From positions 18,879,395-18,943,394 of the forward strand of contig OX336345.1 of assembly GCA_946902875.1 (NCBI GenBank): DNA of 64,000 nt, read 5' to 3'. The notes under the pieces were generated by a model, which was given only the letters and a program-made list of their open reading frames with translations, was not told the origin of the DNA and made no database searches. The translations under genes were made by a program, and so were the position numbers. Positions 10,111 through 20,606 of this stretch are shown in pieces. Origin of the DNA: Nematopogon swammerdamellus (Eukaryota > Arthropoda > Insecta > Lepidoptera > Adelidae). Position 1 is the first letter of the stretch. Each line of letters begins with the position of its first letter.

Positions 10111-10499
10111 ACATACTAACCGAAATATGTCAATACTCGTATGTATGCGTGTATACCTACATAGTATAACATAACGCCATGTCGACAGAGCAGGATGGAG
10201 TGCATCCATTTCAGTGGGTACATACGTACATACATATCACACGACAAACACACACACAGTCGGGCCGACTGAATGGAACGCGAGCTGCATTCAATTTGCA
10301 CTATGTTGATTTTGGTTTCAAATCTCATTTCCCGCCGCCGCATTCTCTCCGCTTTGCCCGCGCGGTCCTCTTTGGCCGTACTCGTCGTTTCCCATTGCCC
10401 GTTTGCCTCAATATTACGGGATACACGAAGGATAGATACAGCAACGGCGGAAAAGGGTAAGCCTAACACGCATAAGCATATAGGTAACCACGAGCAATG

Positions 10500-10870
10500 C
10501 ATTCGTTCGTTGATCTATCTAGGTCGAAAAGATGCACGGAGAATAGAGGTAGAGGTAGAGGAGAGAGAGGTATTCGTTCATCGATCTACGAGTATGTCGG
10601 AAATATGCACAATATGTGTAGGGAAAAGTGTTTTTTTGTTGATCTATCTAGGTAGGAAAGATGTGCAATATATGTAGATAATGTAGAGAAAAGTATTTGT
10701 GCTTGATCTATCTAGGTCGGAAAGATGCACAATATAGGTAGAGAAAAGTATTCGCTTTTTTATCTATCTAAATCGGAAAGATGCAAAATATATGTAGAGA
10801 AAAGTATTTGTTCGTTGATCTATCTAGTTTGGACATGTGCACGGAGAATAAAGGTAATAAAGTAGAGGTT
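10500..10870. repeat. Degenerate tandem repeat, about 75-bp unit
   Basis: Roughly five diverged units each contain gatctatctagg, tcggaaagatgcac and agagaaaagtatt. Unit length varies and the edges blur into flanking DNA. Confidence 0.7.
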
Positions 10871-10888
10871 GTTGCTTGCTCTAATTTC

Positions 10889-11457
10889 TAGTAAAAAGTT
10901 AAATTACAAATTTTATAAACCCCCGACCCTTGAAAAGTCATTAAATTACAAATTTAAAAAACCCCCGACCCTTAAAAAACCCCGACCCTTAAAAAGCCAA
11001 AAATAATTTCCGTTTACTTACTTAAAGGAGTCTGGAGCCCGCTAAGTAAATTCCCGCGCAGTTCTGAGTTTTTATATTTTATTTACTTAGCGGTCCCCCG
11101 ACTCCTTTAAGTAAGTAAACGGAAATTATTTTTGGCTTTTTAAGGGTCGGGGTTTTTTAAGGGTCGGGGGTTTTTTAAATTTTTAATTTAACTTTTATTT
11201 CAAGCTTTTTAAAAGAAACCGCATGAAAATCGGTCCACTTTTTAAGATAATAATTTTTTTTATTACTTAATTACTTGATTACTTGATTACAAACATAGCT
11301 AAGAACCATCACGATTAAATAAGCTTCCTAATAAAAAAAAACCGCATCCAAATCGGTCCATCCGTTTGGGAGCTACGATGCCACAGACAGACACACACAC
11401 ACACACACACACACACGTCAAACTTATAACACCCCTCCGTTTTTTTCGTCGGGGGTT
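10889..11457. mobile_element. Composite foldback element family F, copy 2 (reverse of copy 1)
   Basis: The hairpin half comes first (arms near 10,940-11,045 and 11,075-11,180), followed by the reversed microsatellite half with (AC)n at about 11,391-11,416, ending cgtcgggggtt. The left arm has duplicated acccccgacccttaaaaa blocks not seen in copy 1. Confidence 0.75.
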
Positions 11458-11559
11458 AAAAAATAACCAACCGTTTACCTATCCTCTCCGTGGAAAACAT
11501 GTCTTCAGAAATCAGTTTATAATCAGAATCAGTCTATAATCAGTTAAATCCGATGCATC

Positions 11560-11990
11560 AACCGGCATCGATGTCAGGTGTCGTCGTGTGGCTATTGTTT
11601 GAGCCCCCAAATAAACATCGGGGCCCGACAATGCAGAGAGCGACGACGGGCGCGATCGGAGGAGGGGAGGGGATGTCGACGCGGGTTACTCAGGCTATCG
11701 GTTATAGTGATTTATGTAGACGGGGGTAGGCGGGGGGTTGGGGGCGGGGGGAGCCACACGCCCCCGCGCAGCCGACGCGCCAGGGCGGGCGGGTCACGCG
11801 CCGCGCTGCACGAAACACAACATCCGGCGTGCTGGGCGGCGGTGTTGCGAAGTTGACTCGGCCTCGATGGAATGCTAATATTCGTTTGTACAGAGATCGA
11901 TTGCGGACTGACAACTTCGCGAGTGATCTTGACCGAGAAAGATTTCGCGAAGTTTGAACTGTTACTACCTACGCATACGAGAGTGGTCGG
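11560..11990. other. CpG- and G-rich unique sequence
   Basis: GC-rich DNA with G-runs (gggggtaggcggggggttgggggcgggggg, about 11,720-11,750) and overlapping frames on both strands that I consider compositional. It could be promoter-proximal, but no transcript evidence exists here. Confidence 0.35.
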
Positions 11991-11999
11991 TGCATCCAC

Positions 12000-12636
12000 G
12001 AAGACAACCTGAGATTTTTTTTTATATAGATTTATGTCGAAATCTTATACGCCGTACCTCCGGTTAAGCTTAGGCTAATAGTTGGCATTTCTCATACAGT
12101 TGACAAGGTTCAACCAATCAAGGCAGGTAAATTTTATTCAGAAAAAAATTAATTCTTAGCTGTAGTACAAATATTCTTGATTCAATCAAATTTTGCGGAA
12201 GACCGAAATTTTTGGATGAAGTAAACATTTTCTTAAGTGCCTAAATGTTTTATTATATCATACATTCTATAAAACCAAAAGTTTTTTTTTTTGCTTAAAT
12301 AATAAAATAAAATAAACCTAAACCGTATTACAGCGTTCCCTCTTTGAATTTCCAGGCTTATGCGGCTTATGAACAAAGCCTTCTTAAGTTACGAAAATTT
12401 TCTAGGTTCAAGAAAAATCCTATTACTTTAAGTGAGCTAAACTTGTATATATATATATTTATATATTTCTTTATTTATTAGCAGTTCGCCGATGACTTTT
12501 GCAAAACTCCAGAGCGTCCGATGACAAGTGCCAAGTGTCTCAACGGCAAGTGCCAGAAACTCTAAAGTCGTATTTATTTATTTTGTTTTTGGCCTCAGTG
12601 TTCGCGGCTGCCCCGGTCGACGATGTGGACAACACT
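12000..12636. other. AT-rich stretch without recognised genes
   Basis: Low-complexity AT sequence, including a (TA)n tract near 12,447-12,470. No coding or known repeat signal was seen. Confidence 0.5.
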
Positions 12637-12817
12637 TTATTGCACATAATTATAAGTCAATAACGTAATTGGTCTTCCTACACTCCGTTTTTCTGTCCAT
12701 GGCCGCCAGTGTAGGACACGGTTACTCCAACGGTCATTGCCTCTTCGGCTGACGTGCCCAGTCCACTGCCGCCTGAGCTTAGCCACCCAGTGTCTAATAT
12801 GGATTAATTTACTACCC
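12637..12817 (-). pseudogene. RTE-like LINE C-terminal fragment, inverted 5' segment
   Basis: The minus strand encodes KLRRQWTGHVSRRGNDRW and VLHWRPWTEKRSVGRP, the conserved C-terminal block of RTE-type LINE proteins (compare 62,887-63,129). It reads towards position 12,637 and stops matching just after GRP. The following residues of the same protein (ARW...) start at 12,818 on the other strand. Confidence 0.7.
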
Positions 12818-12957
12818 GCCAGGTGGTATGACGGCATCCAGCACTTCGACGGAAAGCAGTGATTCCGTACCTATGAAGACCGGGAGGATTGGGGGAAAAT
12901 TGAAGAGGCTTATGTCCAGCAGTGGACGCACATACACGCCGACTGACTGACATAAAA
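12818..12957 (+). pseudogene. RTE-like LINE 3' end with (ACTG)n tail
   Basis: Starting at gccaggtgg it encodes the residues that follow GRP in the family (ARWYD ..., then GKIEEAYVQQWT), and it ends in gactgactgaca. The copy at 63,090-63,205 ends the same way. Together with the inverted 12,637-12,817 piece it forms one LINE insertion with a 5' inversion. Confidence 0.7.
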
Positions 12958-13036
12958 TTGAGAAACAAGAAATACAAGAATGGGCAGAGGCGAACCTATC
13001 TCTATGTGAATTCTTGCAAGCAACCTTTGTGTGATG

Positions 13037-13432
13037 ATTTTTTTTTAATGTATTCCGGTATGTTTGGCTGAATCGGAGGGGCCAAAGCACATGCTCCGAC
13101 CAGCCAATATCATCTCCGAGAAGGTAGGTGCCATACCGGAGACTTCCCTAGATTGCTGACTATTCTGGACTAGAGGAGAACACAACCGAGGCTCATATGC
13201 GGCCATCTTACATCCAGTACGGTGGTACTAACCCAGTCGGCTATAACTTAAGCCTAGCACCTAGTAATGGGCAAGGGAAGGGACCTACAGTTTTACACCG
13301 GTCGAACCGAACGGTGAAGAAACAGGTTTTTCTTCATTGGTACACGCCGACGGGATTCGAACCTCGGACCTCTCACATGAGAAACCTCACATGAGAAACC
13401 GATGCCCAAACCGCTCGGCCTCCCGCCGCTTG
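13037..13432 (-). mobile_element. tRNA-headed SINE, full length
   Basis: The minus strand has a tRNA-like head (ggccgagcggtttgg A box and ggttcgaatccc B box), the shared central domain (gtaaaactgtaggtcc...ggttagtaccaccg), a LINE-like tail (ggtatggcacctacc...gatattggctggtcgg) and an A-run at 13,031-13,037. The head has a small tandem duplication of about 14 bp (tttctcatgtgag) relative to the copy at 47,939. Confidence 0.85.
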
Positions 13433-13744
13433 TGAGCGGTGATGATGAGCGAAGATATGTATGGTTAGAGGTTAGTTATAAATGTACGGGTGACTTTGAA
13501 CGGAGATGAAGGTTGAAATGTTGTATGAATGAAGAGCAAAACTTGCCAGACAGAAAGATCTAGCTAACAATTATTCCACGATTGAATCGAGAGCAAACTT
13601 TCCGAATTCACCGTAAGCTATGAATGGGGTGACAAGTTTGGTTTGTATATGTGCTTTGTAAATTATTAGTCAGAGAAAGTTTATTTCTTTCAGGTAAGCC
13701 CGACAACGTGCTCCATACTTAATTGTGAGTGCTTACTTTATTAT

Positions 13745-14080
13745 TATTTTTCAAATGGTCTGATAAATATGGATGATAGGAGACAAACGAAAGAAAATGG
13801 AGCGAATGTGAGTGGAAGTGTCGGGAAGGGTCGCCCTAGACTCTAGACGTAAGTATCTAGACCAGGTCGGGCGTGTGCTCAAAAAGGGTCAAGTGCGTAG
13901 TACCCGAAACCGACGACCATGTATGAAGAATATTATGAGAGTGGAAGAGGCGGCAGAGGTGTGTCAGGAATCAGGATCGTGGCACGTGGAGATCCGTTGT
14001 CTCTGCCTACCTCACCGGGAAACAGGCGTGACTGCCCCACTGGGAAACAGGCGTATGTATGTATGTATGTATGATAAATA
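13745..14080 (+). pseudogene. LINE C-terminal fragment with (gtat)n tail
   Basis: It encodes KYLDQVGRVLKKGQVRSTRN and IMRVEEAAEV, related to the fragment at 5,385-5,600. The sequence ends in (gtat)n repeats at 14,053-14,072, typical of a LINE tail. Upstream residues around 13,760-13,850 are partly in frame. The clade was not determined. Confidence 0.5.
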
Positions 14081-14154
14081 GAAAAGGGTCCTAACATTCC
14101 GCGATCGAAAAAATACGATAAACTCTTCTCTAAAAACCGAACACTTTATTTATA

Positions 14155-14528
14155 GCCAACAACGCCCAAATTGCGCCCCCGTTCGTGATCTTAAACATAC
14201 CTGGGCGCGGGCAGAATTTGAATGGGTGACCGTAGCACCGTTGCGGTTGACCGTGGTTCCGATTCCACGTAAAACTGTAATTCTCCTTATTCTTATTAGG
14301 TGGTAGGGTTTAATTTTAACCCGCCCGGTTTGGTACCACATCAATGAATAAAATGTCGGTCGCTGTGTAAATAGTTCGCGTTTTTCGTCCAGTTCAGTGT
14401 AGCCGGCGCGACCAAAGGTATGCACTGACATGACACCTAGTTCATCAAGGTGTTATGGGGGCTAACATCACGGATGTTGTAAGTGATATTGGCAACAGTA
14501 TCAAGTTTCCATAAAAAAAAACAAAAAT
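14155..14528 (+). mobile_element. 5S-related SINE, near full length
   Basis: The head contains gatcttaaacatacctgggcgcggg..gaatttgaatgggtgaccg, a diverged match to the internal control region of 5S rRNA. It is followed by gtggttccgattccac (B-box-like), the central domain, and the tail ending gtttccat plus an A-run. The extreme 5' end (gccaacaacg) may be the start of a 5S-like head but is diverged. Confidence 0.75.
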
Positions 14529-14618
14529 CCTCTGATGCCGCTAACTAAAGATTCGCTCGGAAGTGTATAATCTCTTCTTCTGAATACGTGAGATCATCCT
14601 AATATTAATGGAACTATA

Positions 14619-15008
14619 AACCGACCAAGTGCGAGTCGAACTCGCGCACCGAGGGTTCCGTATCGCCATGTCATGGTCAGCGCCACTCACGCAATCTATG
14701 GCGTGTTTATGAAATGCTTCATATTAGTTAAAATTCATGATTAAATAAAATGCTTCATATCCTTTTCGGTAGATGGTGTGGCGCGCATACACTTTTTAGT
14801 TTCTTCTATAGCCCCGTGAATTTTTTACTTTTTGTTATTTTTATTATTTGTTGTTATATGGGCCATAATAAATAACACATATTCTGTGAAAATTTCAACG
14901 GGCTACCTATTACGTTTCAAGAGATACAGCCCTCGGACAGACGGACGGACAGCCAGACAGACGGCGTAGGCTTAGTAATAGGGTCCCGTACCGGATACGG
15001 AACCCTAA
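14619..15008 (-). mobile_element. agggttccgta-type TIR element, intact copy
   Basis: Inverted ends: gagggttccgtatcg at the left and gtaccggatacggaaccct at the right. Near the left edge lies aagtgcgagtcgaactcgcg, which marks this family. The body contains gtctgtctggctgtccgtcc (reverse). No ORF. A second copy in the opposite orientation is at 15,496-16,093. Confidence 0.7.
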
Positions 15009-15495
15009 AAATCAACTGTTTGCTAGTTTGTTGGTAGCCAATTTTCTCAGGGTTCTGTTCCTGTTTGATTATGTATCAACTATCAAGTCAAGGCTAGATC
15101 AAGGCTAGTCGGTTTGTGTGGCCTATTCGGCTAGATATTTGTATCCGACTCCTTTACAAACGCTCCATTCGTCAATCGGATTTCATTTATCTCTTTGTCT
15201 TCGAAAACGTCCGACCGAACATTGGAACAGCCGCGGGGCGCATTCAAAAGAATCCAAATCTCCGAACTGATAGCGGGAATAAATGAGGGACAGAGGGCAG
15301 ACGCAGACTGGGGGGGAATGGAGATCCAACAGTGCAGGAAAGCAATCAGAACTGCTAGATATATTGCCGGGATTTGTGTCACGCGAGGAACCCAAACCCC
15401 TTACCTCTCTCAAACTCCCGCGTGAGGAGGTAGATACTGGTACAATCTATAAATTATCGCCTTCCTTTAAATCTACTTGCAAGGAATTTTTTTTC

Positions 15496-16093
15496 AGGGT
15501 TCCGTATCCGTCGTACGGGACTCTATTACTAAGTCTACGCCGTCTGTCTGTCTATCTGTCTGTCCGAGGGATGTATCTCTTGAATCGTAATAGGTACCCC
15601 GTTGAAATTTTCACAGAATATGTGTTATTTATTATGGCCGATATAACAACAAATAAGAAAAAGTAAAAAATTCACGGGGTTCCCCATGCAAGAAACTAAA
15701 AAGTCTATGCGCGCCATCTACCGAAAACAGTATGAAGCATTTCAATTTTCAACTAATCATGAATTTTTTAACTAATATGAAGCATTTCATAAAACACGCC
15801 ACAGATGGCGTGAGTGGCGCTGACCATGACATGCCGATTTTTTTTTTTTTTATGGATACTGACACGATTGGCTACATCACCTACAACGTCCGTGATGTCA
15901 GCCCATAACACCGGGTGAACTAGGCGCCATGTCAGTGCTTCCCCCTTTGACCGTGCCGGCTGCACTGAACATTCAGTGCGGTGGTACCAACCCGGGCGGG
16001 TTAAACCCTACCACCAAGTAAGATTAGGAGGGAAGGGACCGCTACGGCGATACGGAACCCTCGGTGCGCGAGTTTGACTCGCACTTGGCCGGT
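15496..16093 (+). mobile_element. agggttccgta-type TIR element interrupted by a SINE
   Basis: Same family as 14,619-15,008, opposite orientation. It runs from agggttccgtatccg to gatacggaaccctcggtgcgcgag and is split by a 5S-related SINE at about 15,838-16,040. The intact neighbour shows the uninterrupted sequence (catgacatggcgatacgg). Confidence 0.75.
15838..16040 (-). mobile_element. 5'-truncated 5S-related SINE (nested)
   Basis: The minus strand carries the central domain and the tail; the head is missing. The T-run at 15,838-15,851 is the A-tail. It also lacks the about 45-base segment following the central domain in other copies (between the ctgaatgaaa and gttcagtgtag blocks), so it is internally deleted. 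Confidence 0.8.
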
Positions 16094-16215
16094 TTTTTTT
16101 TCTTCTGTTTTCGATTGTAATCACATTCTTTGTTGCCTAGTTGTTATTATTAATTGTTTCGCATTGGTGTTATTGTTTATGTATATGTTAAGTTTAATGT
16201 TATTTGTCTGATTCA

Positions 16216-16517
16216 ATGTTTTAGGCTTCCGTACCCCGTACGGAAGCCTATTACTAAGCCTACAATGTCTGTCTGTCTATCTGTCTATCTGCCCGTGCCG
16301 TGCGCCCGTCGCGTCCGTCCGATGGCTGTATCTTTGGAACCGTAATAATAATAGCTACCCAGGTTGAAATTTTCACAGCATATTTGTTATTTTGCGGATA
16401 TAACAACAAAACATTGAAAAGTTAAAAATCAACCCAACAAGAAACGTGTTTTTTTTAACTTTTTTTTTTTGTGGTGCGGATACCTCGGCGCGCGATTCCG
16501 AATCGCACTTGGTCGGT
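16216..16517 (+). mobile_element. agggttccgta-type element, diverged copy
   Basis: It starts ttaggcttccgta and ends cgcacttggtcgg, with the (tctgtctgtctat)-like block and gttgaaattttcacagca in between. It is a third, more diverged relative within 2 kb. Confidence 0.6.
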
Positions 16518-16825
16518 TTTGTTTTTTTTTATTGTCTCAGGTAGCAAACCGAAAACCAGCAGCGCTGCAGGGTACATTACATCCCTGCAGCAAAATGCTG
16601 AGATGGTTCCTTTTTATTTCTCCTTCACGTTTTTATATTGACGTTTTAATGTTAGTTTTTCGTTATAATGTTTTATAGGAGAAAATGAATATGTTTCATT
16701 TAATTTAATTTAACAATTGGATGCCGCGGAGAGGGGAGGAACTACCCCCGATGTGAACATGAGTATAGTGACGTCGCCGTTTTACACTCATACATATTTG
16801 GATCGTTTTGTGTTTTTTTTTTTTT

Positions 16826-17212
16826 TTTTTTTATGGAATCTGACACGGTTGGCTACATCACCTACAACGTCCGTGATGTCAGCCCATAACACCGGGTGAA
16901 CTAGGTGCCATGTCAGCGCTTCCCCCTTTGATCGTGCCGGCTACACTGAACTGGTCGGAAAACACAAACTATTTACATAGCCGTTTAGACCGACGTTTCA
17001 TTCAGTGCGGTGGTACCAACCCGGGCGGGTTAAACCCTACCACCAAGTAAGATTAGGAGGGAAGGGACCTACAGTTTTACGAGGAATCCGAACCTCGGTC
17101 AGCCTCCAACGGTCAGCGGTCACCCATCCAAGTACTGACCGCACCCAGCGTTGCTTAACATTCAATAGCGACAGTTGACTGTCTGCACCACTGAGCTAAC
17201 GAGGCTGACTGT
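16826..17212 (-). mobile_element. 5S/tRNA-chimeric SINE, full length
   Basis: On the minus strand the head reads gcctcgttagctcagtggtg (tRNA A-box-like), then a stretch matching the 5S rRNA internal control region (gttaagcaacgctgggtgcg, gtcagtacttggatgggtga), then gaggttcggattcctc (B-box-like). The shared central domain, a family-specific tail and an A-run (16,815-16,833 as T on plus) follow. RNA polymerase III transcription and LINE-driven mobilisation are expected for such elements. This is the best-preserved copy in the window. Confidence 0.85.
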
Positions 17213-17344
17213 GTGATCCCATTTGAATTTTTATTTCAGCTTTATTATTGCAGCTGTATTGCTGCAATAGCTGCCCAACTGTATCACGAAACTTAAGTGG
17301 ATTGATACCATTTGTATGCGTAAAATTGTCATTTCATTTTATTT

Positions 17345-17485
17345 CAAGGTTTCTAACGACGCCCATGTACATTTAGGTCATATGCGGGAGTTGCGAATGC
17401 CATGCCGGCCTGACAGGTGCCTATTTACGCACCTCTTGAAGGACCCGATACTGTACTTCGGGGGAAATATACTATGCCCTGAAAA
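17345..17485 (-). pseudogene. CR1/Jockey-group LINE 3' fragment
   Basis: It matches 34,555-34,690 on the plus strand (ctaacgacgcccatg, ttgcgaatgccatgccggcc, cttgaaggacccga). On the minus strand this is the C-terminal end of the LINE ORF2, so it is a 5'-truncated copy of the same LINE family. Confidence 0.65.
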
Positions 17486-17547
17486 TACAAATGGAAAGAC
17501 TGTGAAACACAACATGCAATTATTTGTGGAAATTTAGAAGAAATTAC

Positions 17548-17872
17548 ATACATACATACATATCACACACGCTGAATCCCGATAATCGGGGTAAGCAGAG
17601 TAATCGGTGTTGTGCTGCAAGTACTCTAGTAAATTACAGCACAACACCTACTACCACGTTTCGCAAAGTATTCGAACAAGATTAAATCGATCAAGCAGCA
17701 AGTAAGGCACGAAGACCCACCTGCTGCATGACTCGATGGAAGTACCGTGCCAAGGTGAGAGGTGGCGAACCCGTCGCCCTTTAGCATGATATCTTGTCCT
17801 TATCCCTTAGTCGCCTTTTACGACATGCACGGGGAGAGATGCAGTGGGGCTATTCTTTTTAAGTACCGGCAC
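17548..17872 (-). mobile_element. Repeat X copy 2
   Basis: A full-length match to 9,785-10,110 with the same internal palindrome and terminal tacatacatacatat, ending in gggctattctttttaagtacc. Confidence 0.7.
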
Positions 17873-18159
17873 CACACGGTAAGAAGAAATTAATAAAATA
17901 GTAGTTAGTGAACAGTGAATACATTAGTGGAGCTACGCTTGTTTCTTTTCCCGGGAGGATCCTGGGCGGGAAAGAGTTTGTATCTTAATATTCATATATA
18001 ATTTTTAATTTTTTTTTTGTCAATAATACTACATTGTAGTATGTTTAATGTACTAAAATAATTATGTTCATACAAATTACACATCAAAGTTTGACAAAGG
18101 CTCTCTACACCTGTCTCTGTCTGTCTGTCTATAATAAGTGGGAACTCTCAGAAAAATTG

Positions 18160-18375
18160 TTAATCTTGCTCTCAAGCTGTGTTTTCGATAGATTGTAAGC
18201 GATGTTATTATGTGGCTAGTCACTAAAATACTTGTAATATGTATAAAAAAAATACCCTGCGATGCGAAGTTTCTTTCCGGTTCTTCTTCGTGGGTGTAAT
18301 AGAACCGGATAGAATACAAATTGTGACAAGTTCGAGTGCAGTCTAACTGCCATATGAATGATCAATAAACAATAC
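18160..18375 (+). repeat. Repeat Y, uninterrupted copy
   Basis: It matches both halves of the copy split at 3,636-4,325 and runs directly from cttgtaatatgtataaaaa into ccctgcgatgcgaagtttc, which is the empty site for element Z. Confidence 0.65.
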
Positions 18376-18435
18376 AATTACAATACAAAACAATGCCGGG
18401 AACTTCAAAAAGGATTGGATGAATTTATGATTTAT

Positions 18436-18605
18436 ATGTACGTTGTTGTTGTTGTTGTTGTTGATTTGGGGTTGGCTCTAGGCCTGCAAACTAATCCCGC
18501 TTGGTTGGGGACCTTCGTGCAAAACCCCTATCCCTTAGTCGACTTTTACGACATGCGACGGGGAGAGATGCAGTGGGGCTATTCTTTTTAAGTACCGACC
18601 CCACA
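18436..18605. repeat. (GTT)n tract plus 3'-truncated Repeat X
   Basis: A (gtt)n run at 18,438-18,463 is followed by unique DNA, then 18,528-18,605 matches the Repeat X end (cccttagtcgacttttacga ... gggctattctttttaagtac). Confidence 0.6.
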
Positions 18606-18895
18606 CGGTACCTACTATGTACGTATTAAGTGTATTGATTGTTCTTTGTATCGCAGTTTTGCTAGGAATTATTAGTTCTCTTTGGCACTAACTTTTCATT
18701 CTCGAGCTATCTAACTATCTATTGTGGATACTTACACTACAGTTAAATTAAAAGATAACAATATCGGCACTCCAAATAAATGATTAAGGTCTATAAAACT
18801 CTTCAATACGAATTAAAATAATGTATCTTTCACGCAAACTGTCCGGGCGCCCGCCGCCGGGTGCTGCTTCTACGATTCCGCCTAGAGACGACGCC

Positions 18896-19514
18896 TAGGG
18901 TTGCCAACCATACTGTTAAAAACAGTATTATACTTGTTTTCACTCTATAATACTGTTTACTGTTCAACAAACAAAAAGTATACAAAATACTGCTTTCATT
19001 GTCACTTCACTGGTATCCAGTCCAGAGCCACAAATAAAACGCGCGTGTAGTGCAGTCTTCATTTCAGAACCAAATACCAGCCAAAAAGTATCGTGTGAAT
19101 ACAAATATCAGCTGTTTATCATTAAATTCTCATGTTACATTTGATCATTTTGAAAACAATTATAGACAGTCATAATTTGCATAGACTAAATGTTGCTATG
19201 GATGATTTGTATTCCGAATTAGTTTAGTTTCAAGTAAGTAGTTCAGAAAAAAGTATCAGAAGACGAAGATTTTTCTAAAATGATTACGGGTCAAAAGTGA
19301 AGACATTTATTAATTTCGATTTCAAATGTAGTGAGGCTTGCGAACTTTTTAAAAAAGATGAGAAATTGATAAGATTCGCGAGGAGCACACAAAAATAAGT
19401 ATTTAGAACATTCTATAAATAAATAAAATACTGTTCATTTTTCGAAAATACTATTTAATTTCCTTTTCCGACCTTAATATACTTTTTTCCGCGAATAAAA
19501 AGTTGGCAACCCTA
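18896..19514. mobile_element. hAT-type non-autonomous transposon
   Basis: Terminal inverted repeats TAGGGTTGCCAAC and GTTGGCAACCCTA are flanked by a perfect 8-bp direct repeat ACGACGCC (18,888-18,895 and 19,515-19,522). An 8-bp duplication is the hallmark of the hAT superfamily. The 619-bp body holds repeated atactgtt motifs near both ends and no transposase, so it depends on a related autonomous element. Confidence 0.9.
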
Positions 19515-19544
19515 ACGACGCCCGAAATGGTCGCGTAAAAGTAA

Positions 19545-19915
19545 AATTATCGTTGCGGGGGGAGCACGCGATAACGCCGCGCCTGCTCCGCGCCGCCCGC
19601 CCACTCCGCCGCCGTTTGCGTGAGGGGCGCCCCTCAAACATCTCTATAGGTTATGGCTGCCGTATTTTGAATTAAAAGACTTGCGTACTCAACTTGCTAT
19701 GCCACTCATATTAAAAAAATGTCGCTGGGTACATCGATGTCTGCTGGGTAGTAGGCGAGCTACTACCACACGAGTACTATTACCGCGCGCCGGCCCGGTT
19801 GGTTTGGTTTCGTGAAAGTTCACCGTGTGCTTTCGTATCTATTTTTCGGCCAAAATGTATGTTGCCTGAATCTGTCCGTGAGAGTTTATTTGGTGAAAAT
19901 CGGACGAGTACATTT
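19545..19915. other. CpG-rich host DNA flanking the BEL insertion
   Basis: Contains gccgcgcctgctccgcgccg and ggggcgcccctc, then unique sequence up to the LTR. No ORF of note. It continues after the BEL element at 25,541, since cattt is the target duplication. Confidence 0.5.
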
Positions 19916-20236
19916 TGTTGGCGCCGGAATGCCATTATTTTAAAAAACTAACATTCAAATAAAATTCTGACAGCTGGTCGGACAGCTTGTCTTGTCAAAA
20001 AATAACAAGATGGTCGTGAAAATCTTCTATAAAAATATTCAAAAGAAAATCTAAATTATTAATAAAAACCATATAAAAACCTAATACAAATACTAAAATA
20101 AAAAAACTATGTGATTTACAACTGTGGAGTACATAGAAAACTAAAGAAAGCAGCACCGGGCGCCTGGTAAAATCAACGACCATGGATCAAAGGTACATAC
20201 CAGTCAATAATACAGTCCACTACTTACTACTCGACA
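19916..20236 (+). mobile_element. 5' LTR of BEL/Pao element
   Basis: This 321-bp LTR starts TGTTGGCGCC and ends CTACTCGACA. It differs from the 3' LTR by one substitution and one A-run length change. The flanking CATTT (19,911-19,915) is the target-site duplication repeated at 25,536-25,540. Confidence 0.95.
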
Positions 20237-20606
20237 TGATTTTGGTCACTTCTCACGGAATAATTACCTATGTATTTCTAAAAAATAATGCTCGGATGCT
20301 GAACTTTCCACAGTATATGTAAGTTTTTCACATAATCTCAAAGGACCCCATTAATTCGTAAATTTCACCGTTGTACACAACTAATATTTTATTTATAAAT
20401 TATATACATTTTTCTAGGGTTTAGTGCTATATAAATATTATTTACAGTTTGAAATCTGGAATTTGATACATTGTTTGCCTTCATGTTTTTGTGTTGAATA
20501 TATATCTGATGCAGTATTTCTTAGTTCTATTGTCGCTCTATGAAGTTGGTGTGCGGTATGTAGTTGGTATTTAGGACTCAATACCCGGTATCGCATAACT
20601 TTCTTC
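20237..20606 (+). mobile_element. BEL/Pao leader with candidate primer-binding site
   Basis: TTGGTCACTTC begins six bases after the LTR and could be the tRNA primer-binding site, since it contains TGG. I could not match it to a particular tRNA. The rest is untranslated leader. Confidence 0.5.

Noticed and set aside
11578..11999. Overlapping frames on both strands in GC-rich DNA
   Set aside because: Long frames on both strands at once are expected where GC content is high and stops are rare.
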